DNA of 64,000 bases from Pseudoalteromonas luteoviolacea (GCF_001750165.1 NZ_CP015411.1:242501-306500); one strand, 5' to 3'. Shown: positions 25,855 through 35,530, counted from the first letter of the stretch. Translations and numbers: made by a program. The notes: generated from the sequence alone by a model not told the origin.

Positions 25855-27196
25855 ATTTTTCTAACCGTCGATACAGTGCTTGTTTGGTGATCCCGAGCTG
25901 TTGTGCTGCTTTGTTTTTATTGCCTTCAAATTTATTCAGCGCTTGCTCAATTAATTGCTTTTCGGCTTGTTCTAATGTCATCTCAGGGAGTGAGCTGACA
26001 ACATTGCTAGAGTGTGTATTCGGCAAATGTAGGTCAGTGGCAAGTATAATACCGGCTTGGCAAAGTAAGACCGCTCTTTCCATTAAGTGACTTAGCTCAC
26101 GTGTATTACCAGGCCAGCTGTATTGTATCAATGCTTGCTGCGCGCAAGGGCCTATAGTGACATTTTGCTTATGATACTTACTACCATGCTTGGCTAAAAA
26201 GTACTGGGCGAGTGGCACAATGTCATCGATACGCTCTCGCAATGCAGGAATGGTAAACGCGAATGTGTTGAGACGGTAATATAAATCCTGTCGGAATTCC
26301 CCTTTGGTAATGAGTTGTTCAAATTCAGCATTGGTTGCGCTGATAAGCCGTACATCACTGGTTAAGGTTTTGCTGGAGCCCACCATCTCAAATTCACCAG
26401 TTTCAAGTACTCGCAGTAGTTTGGCTTGCTGAGTGAGAGGCAGTGTGCCTATCTCATCTAAAAATAAGGTGCCTTTGTCGGCTAGTGCAAAACGGCCAAC
26501 GCGCTCAGACTTGGCATCTGTAAATGCACCTTTAACATGGCCGAATAGCTCGCTTTCGAATAGCTGTTCAGGAATGGCTGCCATATTGAGTGAAATAAAC
26601 GGCTGTGCATTTCGCAAAGATTGGTTATGGACCCAAGTGGCAATGTGGCTTTTCCCCACACCATTTTCACCGGTTATCAGGATGTTGGCATCTGTTTGCG
26701 CCACGGCACTGAGCTGAGCCATCAATTGCTGCATAACCGCGCTTTGGCAGATGGGTTCATCCTCACTTGGTGTGAGAGCTTGGCTGAGAGCTGAATTACT
26801 TTTTTGCAGTCCTGATATTTTTAGTTGTTGTTGAATTACTTGCTCGAGGCGCTGGTTTTGCCAAGGCTTTTCAATAAAATCGACAGCGCCCAGCTGCATC
26901 GCCTGCACCACTAAATCCGTGTTTGACCACGCGGTCATGGCGATCACCGGAATGTCGATGGCGTCTCGTTTGAGCCCTCGAAGAAACCGGAGTCCTTCTT
27001 CACCTGAGGTAGAGTCGAGATCAAAGTTCATGTCTAGCATGATTAAAGCTGGGTGGGTATGGGAGAGAAGTTCATGTGCTTGTACGGGGTTTTCGACTTC
27101 TTCGACTTGATAGCCGAAATCCTCCAGTACAAATCGTGCCGCGAGTCTCACCTCTCGGTTATCTTCCACAATCAAAATCAGAGACTGTGACTTCAT
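25838..27196 (-). CDS. Sigma-54-dependent response regulator
   Basis: This 452-residue regulator has a receiver domain (ILIVEDNREVRLAARFVL; phospho-acceptor in IMLDMNFD), an AAA+ domain (GENGVGKSH Walker A, TLFLDEIGTLP Walker B, RLNTFAFTIPALRER) and a Fis-type helix-turn-helix (NKAAQQLGITKQALYRRLEKY). The sigma-54 contact loop reads GAFTDA instead of GAFTGA, a variant I have seen in related regulators. I chose ATG 27196 (MKSQSLILIVEDN), with AAGGA 9 nt upstream, over an upstream TTG. It very likely drives the sigma-54 promoter of the efflux operon two genes downstream. Confidence 0.9.
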   Translation of the reverse strand: MKSQSLILIVEDNREVRLAARFVLEDFGYQVEEVENPVQAHELLSHTHPALIMLDMNFDLDSTSGEEGLRFLRGLKRDAIDIPVIAMTAWSNTDLVVQAMQLGAVDFIEKPWQNQRLEQVIQQQLKISGLQKSNSALSQALTPSEDEPICQSAVMQQLMAQLSAVAQTDANILITGENGVGKSHIATWVHNQSLRNAQPFISLNMAAIPEQLFESELFGHVKGAFTDAKSERVGRFALADKGTLFLDEIGTLPLTQQAKLLRVLETGEFEMVGSSKTLTSDVRLISATNAEFEQLITKGEFRQDLYYRLNTFAFTIPALRERIDDIVPLAQYFLAKHGSKYHKQNVTIGPCAQQALIQYSWPGNTRELSHLMERAVLLCQAGIILATDLHLPNTHSSNVVSSLPEMTLEQAEKQLIEQALNKFEGNKNKAAQQLGITKQALYRRLEKYAFAE

Positions 27197-27466
27197 ATAT
27201 CGTTCCTTTGTTTTTCTTTTTGCCCATTTTTCTAGGGGCTTGTGACGCAGTTTAGTACTTTGTACAGGAACAAACAACAGGCAAAAAATCAGCGGATTTA
27301 AGCAGTAAATTACAGTAAAGAAGAAAAAAATCCTCTGGATAAACTTTCATCTGTCACATTATTAGGGGATAATACGCGACCTTTAATTGTGGAACGGTAT
27401 CTTAGGTGCGCAATTTTGCGTGGATCGACTAGGATCACTGAAGGCCAACTTCTCTGAGTAACAGTA

Positions 27467-29287
27467 ATGAGCATTGAAAAGTTAAGAAATATTGCGATTA
27501 TCGCACACGTTGACCATGGTAAAACTACCCTAGTCGATAAGCTGCTAGAACAGTCTGGCACATTAGAGACACGCGGTGGCAACGAAGAGCGTGTAATGGA
27601 TTCAAATGATATTGAAAAAGAGCGTGGTATCACAATCTTGGCGAAAAACACCGCCATTGAGTGGAACGACTACCACATCAATATCGTAGACACCCCGGGA
27701 CACGCCGACTTTGGTGGTGAAGTAGAACGTGTACTATCAATGGTTGATTCTGTACTTCTACTAGTAGATGCGCAAGAAGGCCCAATGCCTCAAACGCGTT
27801 TTGTAACGCAAAAAGCGTTTGCTCTTGGCCTTAAGCCTATCGTAGTTATCAACAAAATTGACAAGCCAGGCGCACGTCCTGACTGGGTTATGGATCAAGT
27901 GTTTGATCTATTCGATAACCTAGGCGCGACAGATGAGCAGCTTGATTTCCAAGTTATCTACGCATCTGCTATCAACGGTTGGGCTACACTTGATTTAGAC
28001 GAGCCGTCTGACAACATGCAACCTATGTTTGAAGCGATTGTAGAGCAGGTAGAGCAGCCAGACGCAGATCCAGCTGGCGACTTCCAAATGCAGATCTCTC
28101 AGCTAGACTACAACTCTTACATTGGTGTAATCGGTGTTGGTCGTATCAAGCGCGGTACTGTTAAAGTAAACCAGCAGGTAACAATTGTTGGCGCGGATGG
28201 CAAAACACGTAATGGTAAAGTTGGTCAAGTACTGACTTATTTAGGCCTAGACCGTCACGAAGCGCAAGAAGCGCAAGCGGGCGACATCATCGCGATCACA
28301 GGCCTTGGCGAGCTGAAGATTTCTGACACAGTATGTGATGTAAATGCAGTTGAAGCACTACCGGCACTGTCTGTTGATGAGCCAACAGTAACAATGACGT
28401 TCTCTGTAAACACATCACCGTTCTCAGGCCAAGAAGGTAAGTTCGTGACATCACGTAACATCCTTGAGCGTCTTCAAGCTGAGCTTGTACACAACGTAGC
28501 ACTTCGTGTTGAAGAAACTGATAACCCAGATAGCTTCCGCGTATCAGGTCGTGGTGAACTTCACCTAGGTATCCTAATCGAAAACATGCGTCGTGAAGGT
28601 TACGAGCTAGCTGTATCTCGTCCAGAAGTAATTCTTCGTGAAGTAGATGGTCAGTTAGAAGAACCGTACGAAACAGTAACGGTTGACGTTGAAGAAGAGC
28701 ACCAAGGTTCTATTATGGAGCAACTTGGTCTTCGTAAAGCAGAAATGACTGACATGGCACCAGATGGTAAAGGCCGTATCCGTATGGACTTCATGATGCC
28801 TTCACGTGGTCTTATCGGTTTCCAAACTGACTTTATGACGCTAACGTCTGGTTCTGGTCTAATGTACCACACGTTTGATCACTACGGCCCTCACAAAGGC
28901 GGTAACATTGGTCAGCGTAAGAACGGTGTACTTATCGCAAACGCGGCAGGTAAAGCACTGACTAACGCACTATTCAACCTACAAGACCGTGGTAAACTAT
29001 TCATCGGTCATGGTGTTGAAGTATACGAAGGTATGATCATCGGTATTCACGCACGTGATAACGACTTAACAGTTAACGCGCTTAAAGGTAAGCAGCTAAC
29101 AAACGTTCGTGCATCAGGTACAGATGAAGCGCAAAACCTTGTGCCACCAATCGTAATGACACTTGAGCAAGCACTTGAGTTCATCGATGATGACGAGCTG
29201 GTAGAAGTAACGCCTGAAAGCATCCGTATTCGTAAGAAGCTATTGACTGAAAGTGAGCGTAAGCGCGCAAGCCGTCAAGCTAAATAA
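27467..29287 (+). CDS. typA: Ribosome-associated translational GTPase TypA/BipA
   Basis: This 606-residue translation-factor GTPase acts in 50S assembly and stress or cold adaptation. G-domain motifs: G1 AHVDHGKTT, the switch I region of the RGITI type (EKERGITILAKN), G3 DTPGHADFGGEVERV, G4 NKIDKPGARP. Domains II, III and V follow, then the family-specific C-terminal domain with the basic tail RKKLLTESERKRASRQAK. It aligns with E. coli BipA from the first residue. Codon use is strongly biased, as expected for high expression. It stands alone and ends at a strong terminator. Confidence 0.97.
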   Translation: MSIEKLRNIAIIAHVDHGKTTLVDKLLEQSGTLETRGGNEERVMDSNDIEKERGITILAKNTAIEWNDYHINIVDTPGHADFGGEVERVLSMVDSVLLLVDAQEGPMPQTRFVTQKAFALGLKPIVVINKIDKPGARPDWVMDQVFDLFDNLGATDEQLDFQVIYASAINGWATLDLDEPSDNMQPMFEAIVEQVEQPDADPAGDFQMQISQLDYNSYIGVIGVGRIKRGTVKVNQQVTIVGADGKTRNGKVGQVLTYLGLDRHEAQEAQAGDIIAITGLGELKISDTVCDVNAVEALPALSVDEPTVTMTFSVNTSPFSGQEGKFVTSRNILERLQAELVHNVALRVEETDNPDSFRVSGRGELHLGILIENMRREGYELAVSRPEVILREVDGQLEEPYETVTVDVEEEHQGSIMEQLGLRKAEMTDMAPDGKGRIRMDFMMPSRGLIGFQTDFMTLTSGSGLMYHTFDHYGPHKGGNIGQRKNGVLIANAAGKALTNALFNLQDRGKLFIGHGVEVYEGMIIGIHARDNDLTVNALKGKQLTNVRASGTDEAQNLVPPIVMTLEQALEFIDDDELVEVTPESIRIRKKLLTESERKRASRQAK

Positions 29288-29305
29288 AACTTCATTACAA
29301 ATACC

Positions 29306-29335
29306 AAAAACGCCGCGTACTACGCGGCGTTTTTA
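29306..29335 (+). terminator. typA terminator
   Basis: AAAAACGCCGCGTA and TACGCGGCGTTTTT (touching with almost no loop) form a very stable stem with a five-T tail, 19 nt after the typA stop. Symmetry means it could also serve the convergent CheW-CZB gene. Confidence 0.93.
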
Positions 29336-29349
29336 TTTATGTTGCTTTA

Positions 29350-30198
29350 TTAAAATAAGCCATATTCTTCCGTTTCTATTGGCGCATAGTCTTTCAAGTG
29401 CTCAGGCCTAAAAATGGCACTTGGGTCTAATACTAAGCTGTGATTATCGCCTTGCTTGATCAGCCCCTTCATCATTTTTTTGGTTTGCGGGTCAATATCA
29501 AAACCGATATTGGTCATCTCGTGCAGCGGTTTAATATCTGATTCATCACAATGAATATTATCTTCCACTTTATCTACTAATAACCCTATGTGTGGTTGCT
29601 GACCATTTTCCGTGGTAAAGACGATAATGGGTTTGTGATCGAGAATGATTTGATCTCTGGCAGACTCAAACAGTCGTATTAGTTTAGTGAAGGTTGTGAG
29701 CTTTTCTTTTTCTAGTAAGGCAATAGCTTGTTCTTTTTGGTTTTTACTGGAAAAGACCAATATCTCATCGGCGATAGCATGCAAGCGAGTATGTGGCTCT
29801 TCAAAGCGCGCTAAAATCGCTTTTAGGTCTTCATTGTCCGTTTTGAAGTTATAAAACCATTTGCCAAACTCTGATTGCTTGGGGTCTCTGGCTTTAGTGA
29901 AGGGGACGTCATTATGCACACTGAGCTCGAGCTCAGAAAGCCATGCTTTTTGGTCTTGCTCTCTTTGCTGTAATAGTTCAACCAAAGATTGGTTGGTATC
30001 GTACGAAGATTGGTTGTTTAAAATCAGCCCTAAATCAAAGATTGGGGTGGGCGTACCCATGTAATCTTTAACCCCCAAGAAACTTGGGTTGTCATTGGGC
30101 AATGAAGTGAGGTTTCCTTCATAGCGTTCAGTTAATAAGATGTCTAAAATTTTGAGCGATATTGTTTTTTTTCCTACTCTAAAATTAATCAGGTCCAT
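29350..30198 (-). CDS. CheW-like chemotaxis protein with inserted CZB domain
   Basis: In this protein of about 282 residues a CheW-like fold (MDLINFRVGKKTISLKILDIL ... GTPTPIFDLGLIL at the start; PIIVFTTENGQQPHIGLLVDKVEDNI near the end) surrounds a chemoreceptor zinc-binding (CZB) segment. In CZB the ligands are three His and one Cys; here His near 95, 136 and 140 (FEEPHTRLH) remain, but the Cys of the CxxGKW motif is Ser (QSEFGKWF). I chose ATG 30198, which has GAGG 6 nt upstream, over the ATG 15 nt earlier. It begins 38 nt after a periplasmic binding protein gene, so the two are probably co-expressed. Confidence 0.78.
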   Translation of the reverse strand: MDLINFRVGKKTISLKILDILLTERYEGNLTSLPNDNPSFLGVKDYMGTPTPIFDLGLILNNQSSYDTNQSLVELLQQREQDQKAWLSELELSVHNDVPFTKARDPKQSEFGKWFYNFKTDNEDLKAILARFEEPHTRLHAIADEILVFSSKNQKEQAIALLEKEKLTTFTKLIRLFESARDQIILDHKPIIVFTTENGQQPHIGLLVDKVEDNIHCDESDIKPLHEMTNIGFDIDPQTKKMMKGLIKQGDNHSLVLDPSAIFRPEHLKDYAPIETEEYGLF

Positions 30199-30236
30199 GT
30201 TTACCTCAAACATTAGTTGCTTGGGCTAAGCATAGT

Positions 30237-31343
30237 TCAATATTTTAAATAAGACCTAAATACCGGACGTTGTGCGGTACTTTTTTGCTGTTGCTTTAAT
30301 AGTGCTCGCAGTGCGAGATCTGTATTTAGAGTGTGTGGCATAGCTGTGGAGATACATGCGGATAGTTTGGTGTAGTCACAGTGTTTAAGAGACTGAGAAA
30401 ATAAGTAAGCATTTACAAATCCTTCAAAGGACTGGTGCGTCATTGCTTGCTTATGTGTTTTGGACAAGTTGCGAAATAAATCGCAAATATGTCCATGGCA
30501 AGTGTGGGGGTCAGGTAATACTTCTGTGACCATAACATGTGCAGGCACTATGATATTCGAAAACAAAGAGGTAGAGGATACAAATGAAACACTGGTGTAG
30601 GTGCCTCTAAATCCGCCCCTGTGTGCTTGATTAATAAATGCAGCAAGTGGCTCGTAGGTGCCAATCATCGCAATGGCTGTTGCCTGTGTGGTTAAAATCT
30701 GCGTTAGTGCTTTTGCGACATCATTGGTATTGCGGCGAAACCGAGCGATGACAACAGGCTCAATGCCTTTGTCTTTGAGTGCTTGGCGGTGGCTTTTTTC
30801 AAGTGTAAGGCCAAATTCATCCGCTTGAATAAATAACGCAATTTTCGTATGCCCAAGTTCATCTACGAGATAACGAATTTGTTCCCTGGCTTCATCGAGA
30901 TAGCTTGCTCTGAGTTTAAAAATGGGAAAGCCTGGATTTTGATACAAGAATGTTGCGCCGGTATAAGGCATCAAAAGAGGGAGTTGATGGCGCTTTAAAA
31001 TTTCTTTGATTGCATGTGTGGTCGGTGTGCCCATATTGCCGATTAGGGCATCTATGCGCTGATGTCTGATAAGGTATTGCGTATTGTCAACTGCGCGACT
31101 AGGCTCGTAGCCATCATCAAGCGCAATAAGCTGGATATGTGGTTGCTCAGCGTCTTGTTGTTGATTAGCATAATTAAAGTAAAGTTCATGGCCGCGTTCA
31201 AGTTGTTGGCCGATGTGGCTAGCGGGCCCACTTAATGCGACGCTCATGCCTAATTTTATGTGCTCTTTGGGCTCTGCCGTAGTCTGTGCGGCCAAGGTGA
31301 ATAACGTGCTAATAAGGGCCGTTTTTACGAGTAATTTCAGCAT
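30237..31343 (-). CDS. Periplasmic substrate-binding protein, branched-chain amino acid type
   Basis: This 368-residue protein has a signal peptide (MLKLLVKTALISTLFTLAAQTTA). A type I periplasmic binding fold of the leucine/urea group follows: IKLGMSVALSGPASHIGQQLERGHELYF, IQLIALDDGYEPSRAVDN, IGNMGTPTTHAIKEIL and TKIALFIQADEFG. No ABC permease or ATPase gene lies nearby, so it may serve signalling instead of uptake; the CheW-CZB gene directly downstream points the same way. Its start lies 35 nt inside the tmcA 3' end, so expression is linked to uvrD and tmcA. Confidence 0.85.
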   Translation of the reverse strand: MLKLLVKTALISTLFTLAAQTTAEPKEHIKLGMSVALSGPASHIGQQLERGHELYFNYANQQQDAEQPHIQLIALDDGYEPSRAVDNTQYLIRHQRIDALIGNMGTPTTHAIKEILKRHQLPLLMPYTGATFLYQNPGFPIFKLRASYLDEAREQIRYLVDELGHTKIALFIQADEFGLTLEKSHRQALKDKGIEPVVIARFRRNTNDVAKALTQILTTQATAIAMIGTYEPLAAFINQAHRGGFRGTYTSVSFVSSTSLFSNIIVPAHVMVTEVLPDPHTCHGHICDLFRNLSKTHKQAMTHQSFEGFVNAYLFSQSLKHCDYTKLSACISTAMPHTLNTDLALRALLKQQQKSTAQRPVFRSYLKY

Positions 31344-33387
31344 AAACTTCCGATAACAGTGACTGATAGGCCAGCTGTAATTGTTTTTTAGACTCTAATT
31401 TTAGTGATTTGGCTAATTCTTTTGGCTGATGTCTTTGTAATAATAGTTGAATTACCTGCTGTTGGGCAATCCTTGAAAGCGAATTTATGATACTGGGCTG
31501 CTTTTTTATAACTTGCTGTATTACAGGTGCAATTTGTTGTTCTGTTGCCGTTTTACTGGCTAAGTAACTGAGTTGTTTAGTCAATGTATCAGATAATTCT
31601 TTATCGGGCAGTGTACTTAGGAATGTGTACACTAATGCCCATGGCAAATTGGCGTATAAACCGCTCAGAGCGAAGTGAAGTTGCTCTGCAAAAGCATCTT
31701 GCTCTGCATCTATGATAATTTTACTATTTTTGTGCACAACTAATACCGCGTATTCACCGCTGGCTTTATCTTGTTTATAGCCTAATTTTAAGGGCTTAAA
31801 ACCGAGCTTTTTCCAGTAATTCATAAGCTGGGATTGTGCGCCAAAACTGCTGCCAAAATAACTCACTCTGCTGTCTAGCTGTGTCATGATAAAGCGTATT
31901 AATTCACTGCCAATCCCCAACTTCTGGTGTGATGGAGCCACCGCAATGCGTATTATACGCGCCCCTTGTAAAGTACAAAACTGGGTGTTGCCTAATAGTT
32001 GAGTGAGTTGTTGCGCCATTAAATGACCGGCTGGCCGGCGCTCACCGAGTGCAATTTTACTGGCTAATTCAGGCGTTAAGTTGCCCTCTAAACTGACTAA
32101 ACATACAGCAACAGGTTGCTGATTTTGGCTGACGACAAATAGCCGATTACTGGGACTATCTAAAAGCTGCCTCAAGTCGTTGACTGATGTTTGATAGTGC
32201 GCCAAAACCAGCAATGCAAAGATTTGCCGCAACAAGGTTTCATCGTGGATAAGCGTTTCGCGACTAATTTCACTATATTCAAGCGCACTCAATGTAGGAA
32301 CGATTTCCGGATACTGACTGTCCAGAGCCAGTAGTTGGCGCATATGCTGCTCTAATGGATCACCACTGGCATAACGGATCGGCTCGGCTAGATGCAAATC
32401 TAAAAAGTACGGATGCTGGGCTTTGATATGTGTTTTAAATCGCAGAGTATAGCCGCGACCATTACCCTCATAGCCAACTAAGGTACTGGCAAAAACGGCG
32501 CTAGGATATAAGGCGAGTAACTTTTTCAAAATTGGTACAGGTATCGCCGCCGCCTCATCGATAAGCAAAATGTCGCATCGAGGCTGAGTTGCGAGCACAA
32601 TATCTGGTGGCATGTAAGATAGTGACTGGCACTGGTTTTGATTTACCGCCGGCTCTTTGAGCTCAAGGGTATGTGCATAGTGTTTAAACCCGTTTTGTAC
32701 TGCACGGCGTTGCTGAGCACATAACACAACCTGTTTGTCTGAGAATGCGGCGGCAATTAGTCCAAGCGTTGCTGATTTTCCTCGTCCTCTATCGGCACTG
32801 AGTAAGACCGGTGTGTGCAATGTGCGTTGAAAATGTGCTGTGATTTGGGCGACTAGATGTGCTTGTGATTGCAGGTCTAAAGGGGATTTATTCGCGCAGT
32901 ATTGAGTAGGGAGATTGACCTCACCTGACTCATGAATTACCCAGTAGTTTTGCTGTCTTACTTGGTGTGCTAAGCGTTTTAAAAAAGGACTATGCGTGGC
33001 GCGATCGCCTTCAGAAAGCCAGCGCGTAAGCGCTGGGTCACACCACAACTGTAGGCTTGATAATTCAGGTAGCAATAGCACTAACAGGCCACCAGATTTG
33101 ACTGTGCCAGTGCACGCCGCGAGTTTATTGGGGATGAGGCCGCTGTAGCCATCGTACAGCACAAAATTGAATTCCTGACCTAAGATCTGGTGTAGATGTT
33201 GTGGCCAAACGGCATTGTCCAAGGTGCTACCATCACTCAGAATAAGCTGTTCTTCATTTTGGGCTAGTTGCTGATAATAAGCATGACCCCAGCTTCTGCT
33301 ACCGCAAAGCAGTAGCAGTTGGCGATGTCTTGCCTCTTTTAATGCGAGCTTTAATGCACTGAGGTTATAGTGCTTGTAGTTTTGCAT
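31309..33387 (-). CDS. tmcA: tRNA(Met) cytidine acetyltransferase TmcA
   Basis: This 692-residue enzyme makes N4-acetylcytidine at the wobble base of elongator tRNA-Met, using ATP and acetyl-CoA. It contains an N-terminal domain, a helicase-like module with Walker A (SADRGRGKSATLG near 197-209) and DEAA box (ILLIDEAAAIP), a GNAT acetyltransferase domain (IRIAVAPSHQKLGIGSELI, typical acetyl-CoA loop) and a C-terminal tRNA-binding tail. Length is close to E. coli TmcA (671). It overlaps the end of uvrD by 23 nt, so translation of the two is coupled. Confidence 0.94.
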   Translation of the reverse strand: MQNYKHYNLSALKLALKEARHRQLLLLCGSRSWGHAYYQQLAQNEEQLILSDGSTLDNAVWPQHLHQILGQEFNFVLYDGYSGLIPNKLAACTGTVKSGGLLVLLLPELSSLQLWCDPALTRWLSEGDRATHSPFLKRLAHQVRQQNYWVIHESGEVNLPTQYCANKSPLDLQSQAHLVAQITAHFQRTLHTPVLLSADRGRGKSATLGLIAAAFSDKQVVLCAQQRRAVQNGFKHYAHTLELKEPAVNQNQCQSLSYMPPDIVLATQPRCDILLIDEAAAIPVPILKKLLALYPSAVFASTLVGYEGNGRGYTLRFKTHIKAQHPYFLDLHLAEPIRYASGDPLEQHMRQLLALDSQYPEIVPTLSALEYSEISRETLIHDETLLRQIFALLVLAHYQTSVNDLRQLLDSPSNRLFVVSQNQQPVAVCLVSLEGNLTPELASKIALGERRPAGHLMAQQLTQLLGNTQFCTLQGARIIRIAVAPSHQKLGIGSELIRFIMTQLDSRVSYFGSSFGAQSQLMNYWKKLGFKPLKLGYKQDKASGEYAVLVVHKNSKIIIDAEQDAFAEQLHFALSGLYANLPWALVYTFLSTLPDKELSDTLTKQLSYLASKTATEQQIAPVIQQVIKKQPSIINSLSRIAQQQVIQLLLQRHQPKELAKSLKLESKKQLQLAYQSLLSEVYAEITRKNGPY

Positions 33388-35530
33388 AAGCCGTTACAAG
33401 CCACTTGGTGCCCATATCGTCGAAGTTGACTTGAATGCGCGATTGCGCACCGACACCTTCATAATTGAGCACGGTACCGGCACCAAACTTTGCATGTAAT
33501 ACTCGTTGCCCGAGGTTAAAATCACTGTCTTCAAATGCTGCATGACTAACCGATGCACTGAAGCGATTAGTGGTCGCAGGTCTGGAAACTTGGGTTTTAA
33601 TCCGTATTTCTTCGGTGCAATCTTCAGGGAGTTCACGTAAAAATCGAGACGGGCTATGGTACTTTTCTTGACCATATAAACGGCGGCTTTCTGCATGACT
33701 GATATAGAGTTTTTGCATGGCACGTGTCATGCCGACATAGCACAGTCGACGCTCTTCTTCTAAGCGGCCAGACTCTTCATGGCTTTGCTGTGATGGGAAC
33801 ATACCTTCTTCTACACCCACCATAAAGACCAGTGGAAACTCTAGGCCTTTGGCCGAGTGCAGCGTCATCATTTGCACTGCATCTTCGTGCTCATCGGCTT
33901 GGCCTTCGCCAGACTCGAGTGAGGTATAGGCTAAGAAGCCTTGCAATGGCGAGCTAAACTCTTCCTCTATTGGTAGTTCAAACTGGCCACATGCATTGAT
34001 TAATTCTTCTAAGTTCTCTACTCGGGCGCGGCCTTTCTCACCTTTTTCAGCTTGATACATGGCCAATAAGCCTGAGTGTTCAATTGTGGTTTTGGCTTGT
34101 TCCGCAAGTTCGAGTTCAACTAGGTTTTCATCTAACTGCTCGATTAATTCAATAAATCGGGTGACAGCGGTGGCTGCGCGTCCTGCCAAATGTTTTTGCT
34201 CAATGACGGCTTTGGCTGCATACCACAGTGGCAGGGATTCGTTTCGTGCACAATCACGAATATGACTCAGGGTTTTGTCACCAATCCCGCGTGCTGGCGT
34301 ATTGATCACGCGCTCAAAAGCAGCATCATCATTACGGTTGCTGATAATACGTAAGTAAGATAGCGCATCTTTAATCTCTTGGCGTTCGAAGAAGCGCATG
34401 CCGCCATAAATACGATACTTAAGGCCTTCTTGTAGAAGGGCTTCCTCTAATACACGAGATTGCGCATTGTTCCTGTATAAAATGGCGCAGTCTGTCAGCG
34501 CATTACCATCTTGTAGCCAAGATTTAATTTTGCCTATTGTAAAACGCGCTTCATCTAATTCATTGAAAGCGGCATAAATAGAGATTGGCTCCCCTTGTGT
34601 GCCATCTGTCCAAAGGCTTTTACCCATTCGTTCTGAGTTATTTTGAATGAGGGCATTGGAGGCTTTCAAAATGGTGCCTGTCGAGCGGTAGTTTTGCTCA
34701 AGGCGAATGGTATCGGCATCAAAGTCTTTTAAGAAGCGTTTGATGTTTTCAATTTTAGCACCGCGCCAGCCGTAGATGCTTTGATCATCGTCACCGACAA
34801 TCATAATGTTGTTATCGCCACCGGCAAGTAAGCGTAACCATTGGTACTGGATACTGTTGGTATCTTGGAATTCGTCTACCAACATATGTCTGAAGCGCTG
34901 TTGATAATGACGCAGCAGCGTAGGTTGTTGCTGAAGTAGTTCGTAACAACGCAGCAGTATTTCGGCAAAATCTACTAGGCCAGCTCTATCACACGCTTCT
35001 TGGTAAGCGGTGTAAACGTTGAGCATAAGTTGCTCACTGGCATCATAGGCTTGAATATCTTTGGGTCGCAAACCTTCATCTTTTCGAGCGCTGATATACC
35101 AGCTAAGCTGCTTAGCTGGCCACTTTTTCTCGTCGATATTCATTGCCTTAAGCAGGCGTCTGATCATGCGTTGTTGGTCATCTGAGTCCAAGATTTGAAA
35201 GGATTCAGGTAAATTGGCTTCTCTGTGATGGGCGCGCAAAATACGATGTGATAAGCCGTGGAAGGTGCCGATCCACATACCACCTACTGGACTTTGCAGT
35301 GTTTCTTCAACACGCGTACGCATCTCTTTGGCAGCTTTATTGGTAAAGGTTACAGCGAAAATACTGTAAGGAGAGGCGTGCTCCACCTGCATTAGCCAAG
35401 CAATACGGTGCACGAGTACTCGGGTTTTACCAGAGCCTGCGCCAGCCAGAATAAGCATATTGCTGAGCGGTGCAGCAACCGCTTCACGTTGCTTGTCATT
35501 CAAGCCGTCAAGTAATTCAGATACGTCCAT
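33365..35530 (-). CDS. uvrD: DNA helicase II UvrD
   Basis: UvrD is the 3'-5' helicase of nucleotide excision and mismatch repair. The 721-residue protein (E. coli 720) has motif Ia/I LAGAGSGKTRVLVHRI, motif II VDEFQDTN, motif III/IV (GDDDQSIYGWRGA, LEQNYRST), motif V/VI (MMTLHSAKGLEFPLVF, RLCYVGMTRA) and the C-terminal Tudor-like end (LGQRVLHAKFGAGTVLNYEG). ATG 35530 gives MDVSELLDGLNDKQREAVAAP, matching E. coli from residue 1; the frame is open 30 nt upstream without homology. I saw no convincing LexA box before it. Confidence 0.97.
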   Translation of the reverse strand: MDVSELLDGLNDKQREAVAAPLSNMLILAGAGSGKTRVLVHRIAWLMQVEHASPYSIFAVTFTNKAAKEMRTRVEETLQSPVGGMWIGTFHGLSHRILRAHHREANLPESFQILDSDDQQRMIRRLLKAMNIDEKKWPAKQLSWYISARKDEGLRPKDIQAYDASEQLMLNVYTAYQEACDRAGLVDFAEILLRCYELLQQQPTLLRHYQQRFRHMLVDEFQDTNSIQYQWLRLLAGGDNNIMIVGDDDQSIYGWRGAKIENIKRFLKDFDADTIRLEQNYRSTGTILKASNALIQNNSERMGKSLWTDGTQGEPISIYAAFNELDEARFTIGKIKSWLQDGNALTDCAILYRNNAQSRVLEEALLQEGLKYRIYGGMRFFERQEIKDALSYLRIISNRNDDAAFERVINTPARGIGDKTLSHIRDCARNESLPLWYAAKAVIEQKHLAGRAATAVTRFIELIEQLDENLVELELAEQAKTTIEHSGLLAMYQAEKGEKGRARVENLEELINACGQFELPIEEEFSSPLQGFLAYTSLESGEGQADEHEDAVQMMTLHSAKGLEFPLVFMVGVEEGMFPSQQSHEESGRLEEERRLCYVGMTRAMQKLYISHAESRRLYGQEKYHSPSRFLRELPEDCTEEIRIKTQVSRPATTNRFSASVSHAAFEDSDFNLGQRVLHAKFGAGTVLNYEGVGAQSRIQVNFDDMGTKWLVTAYAKLQAL

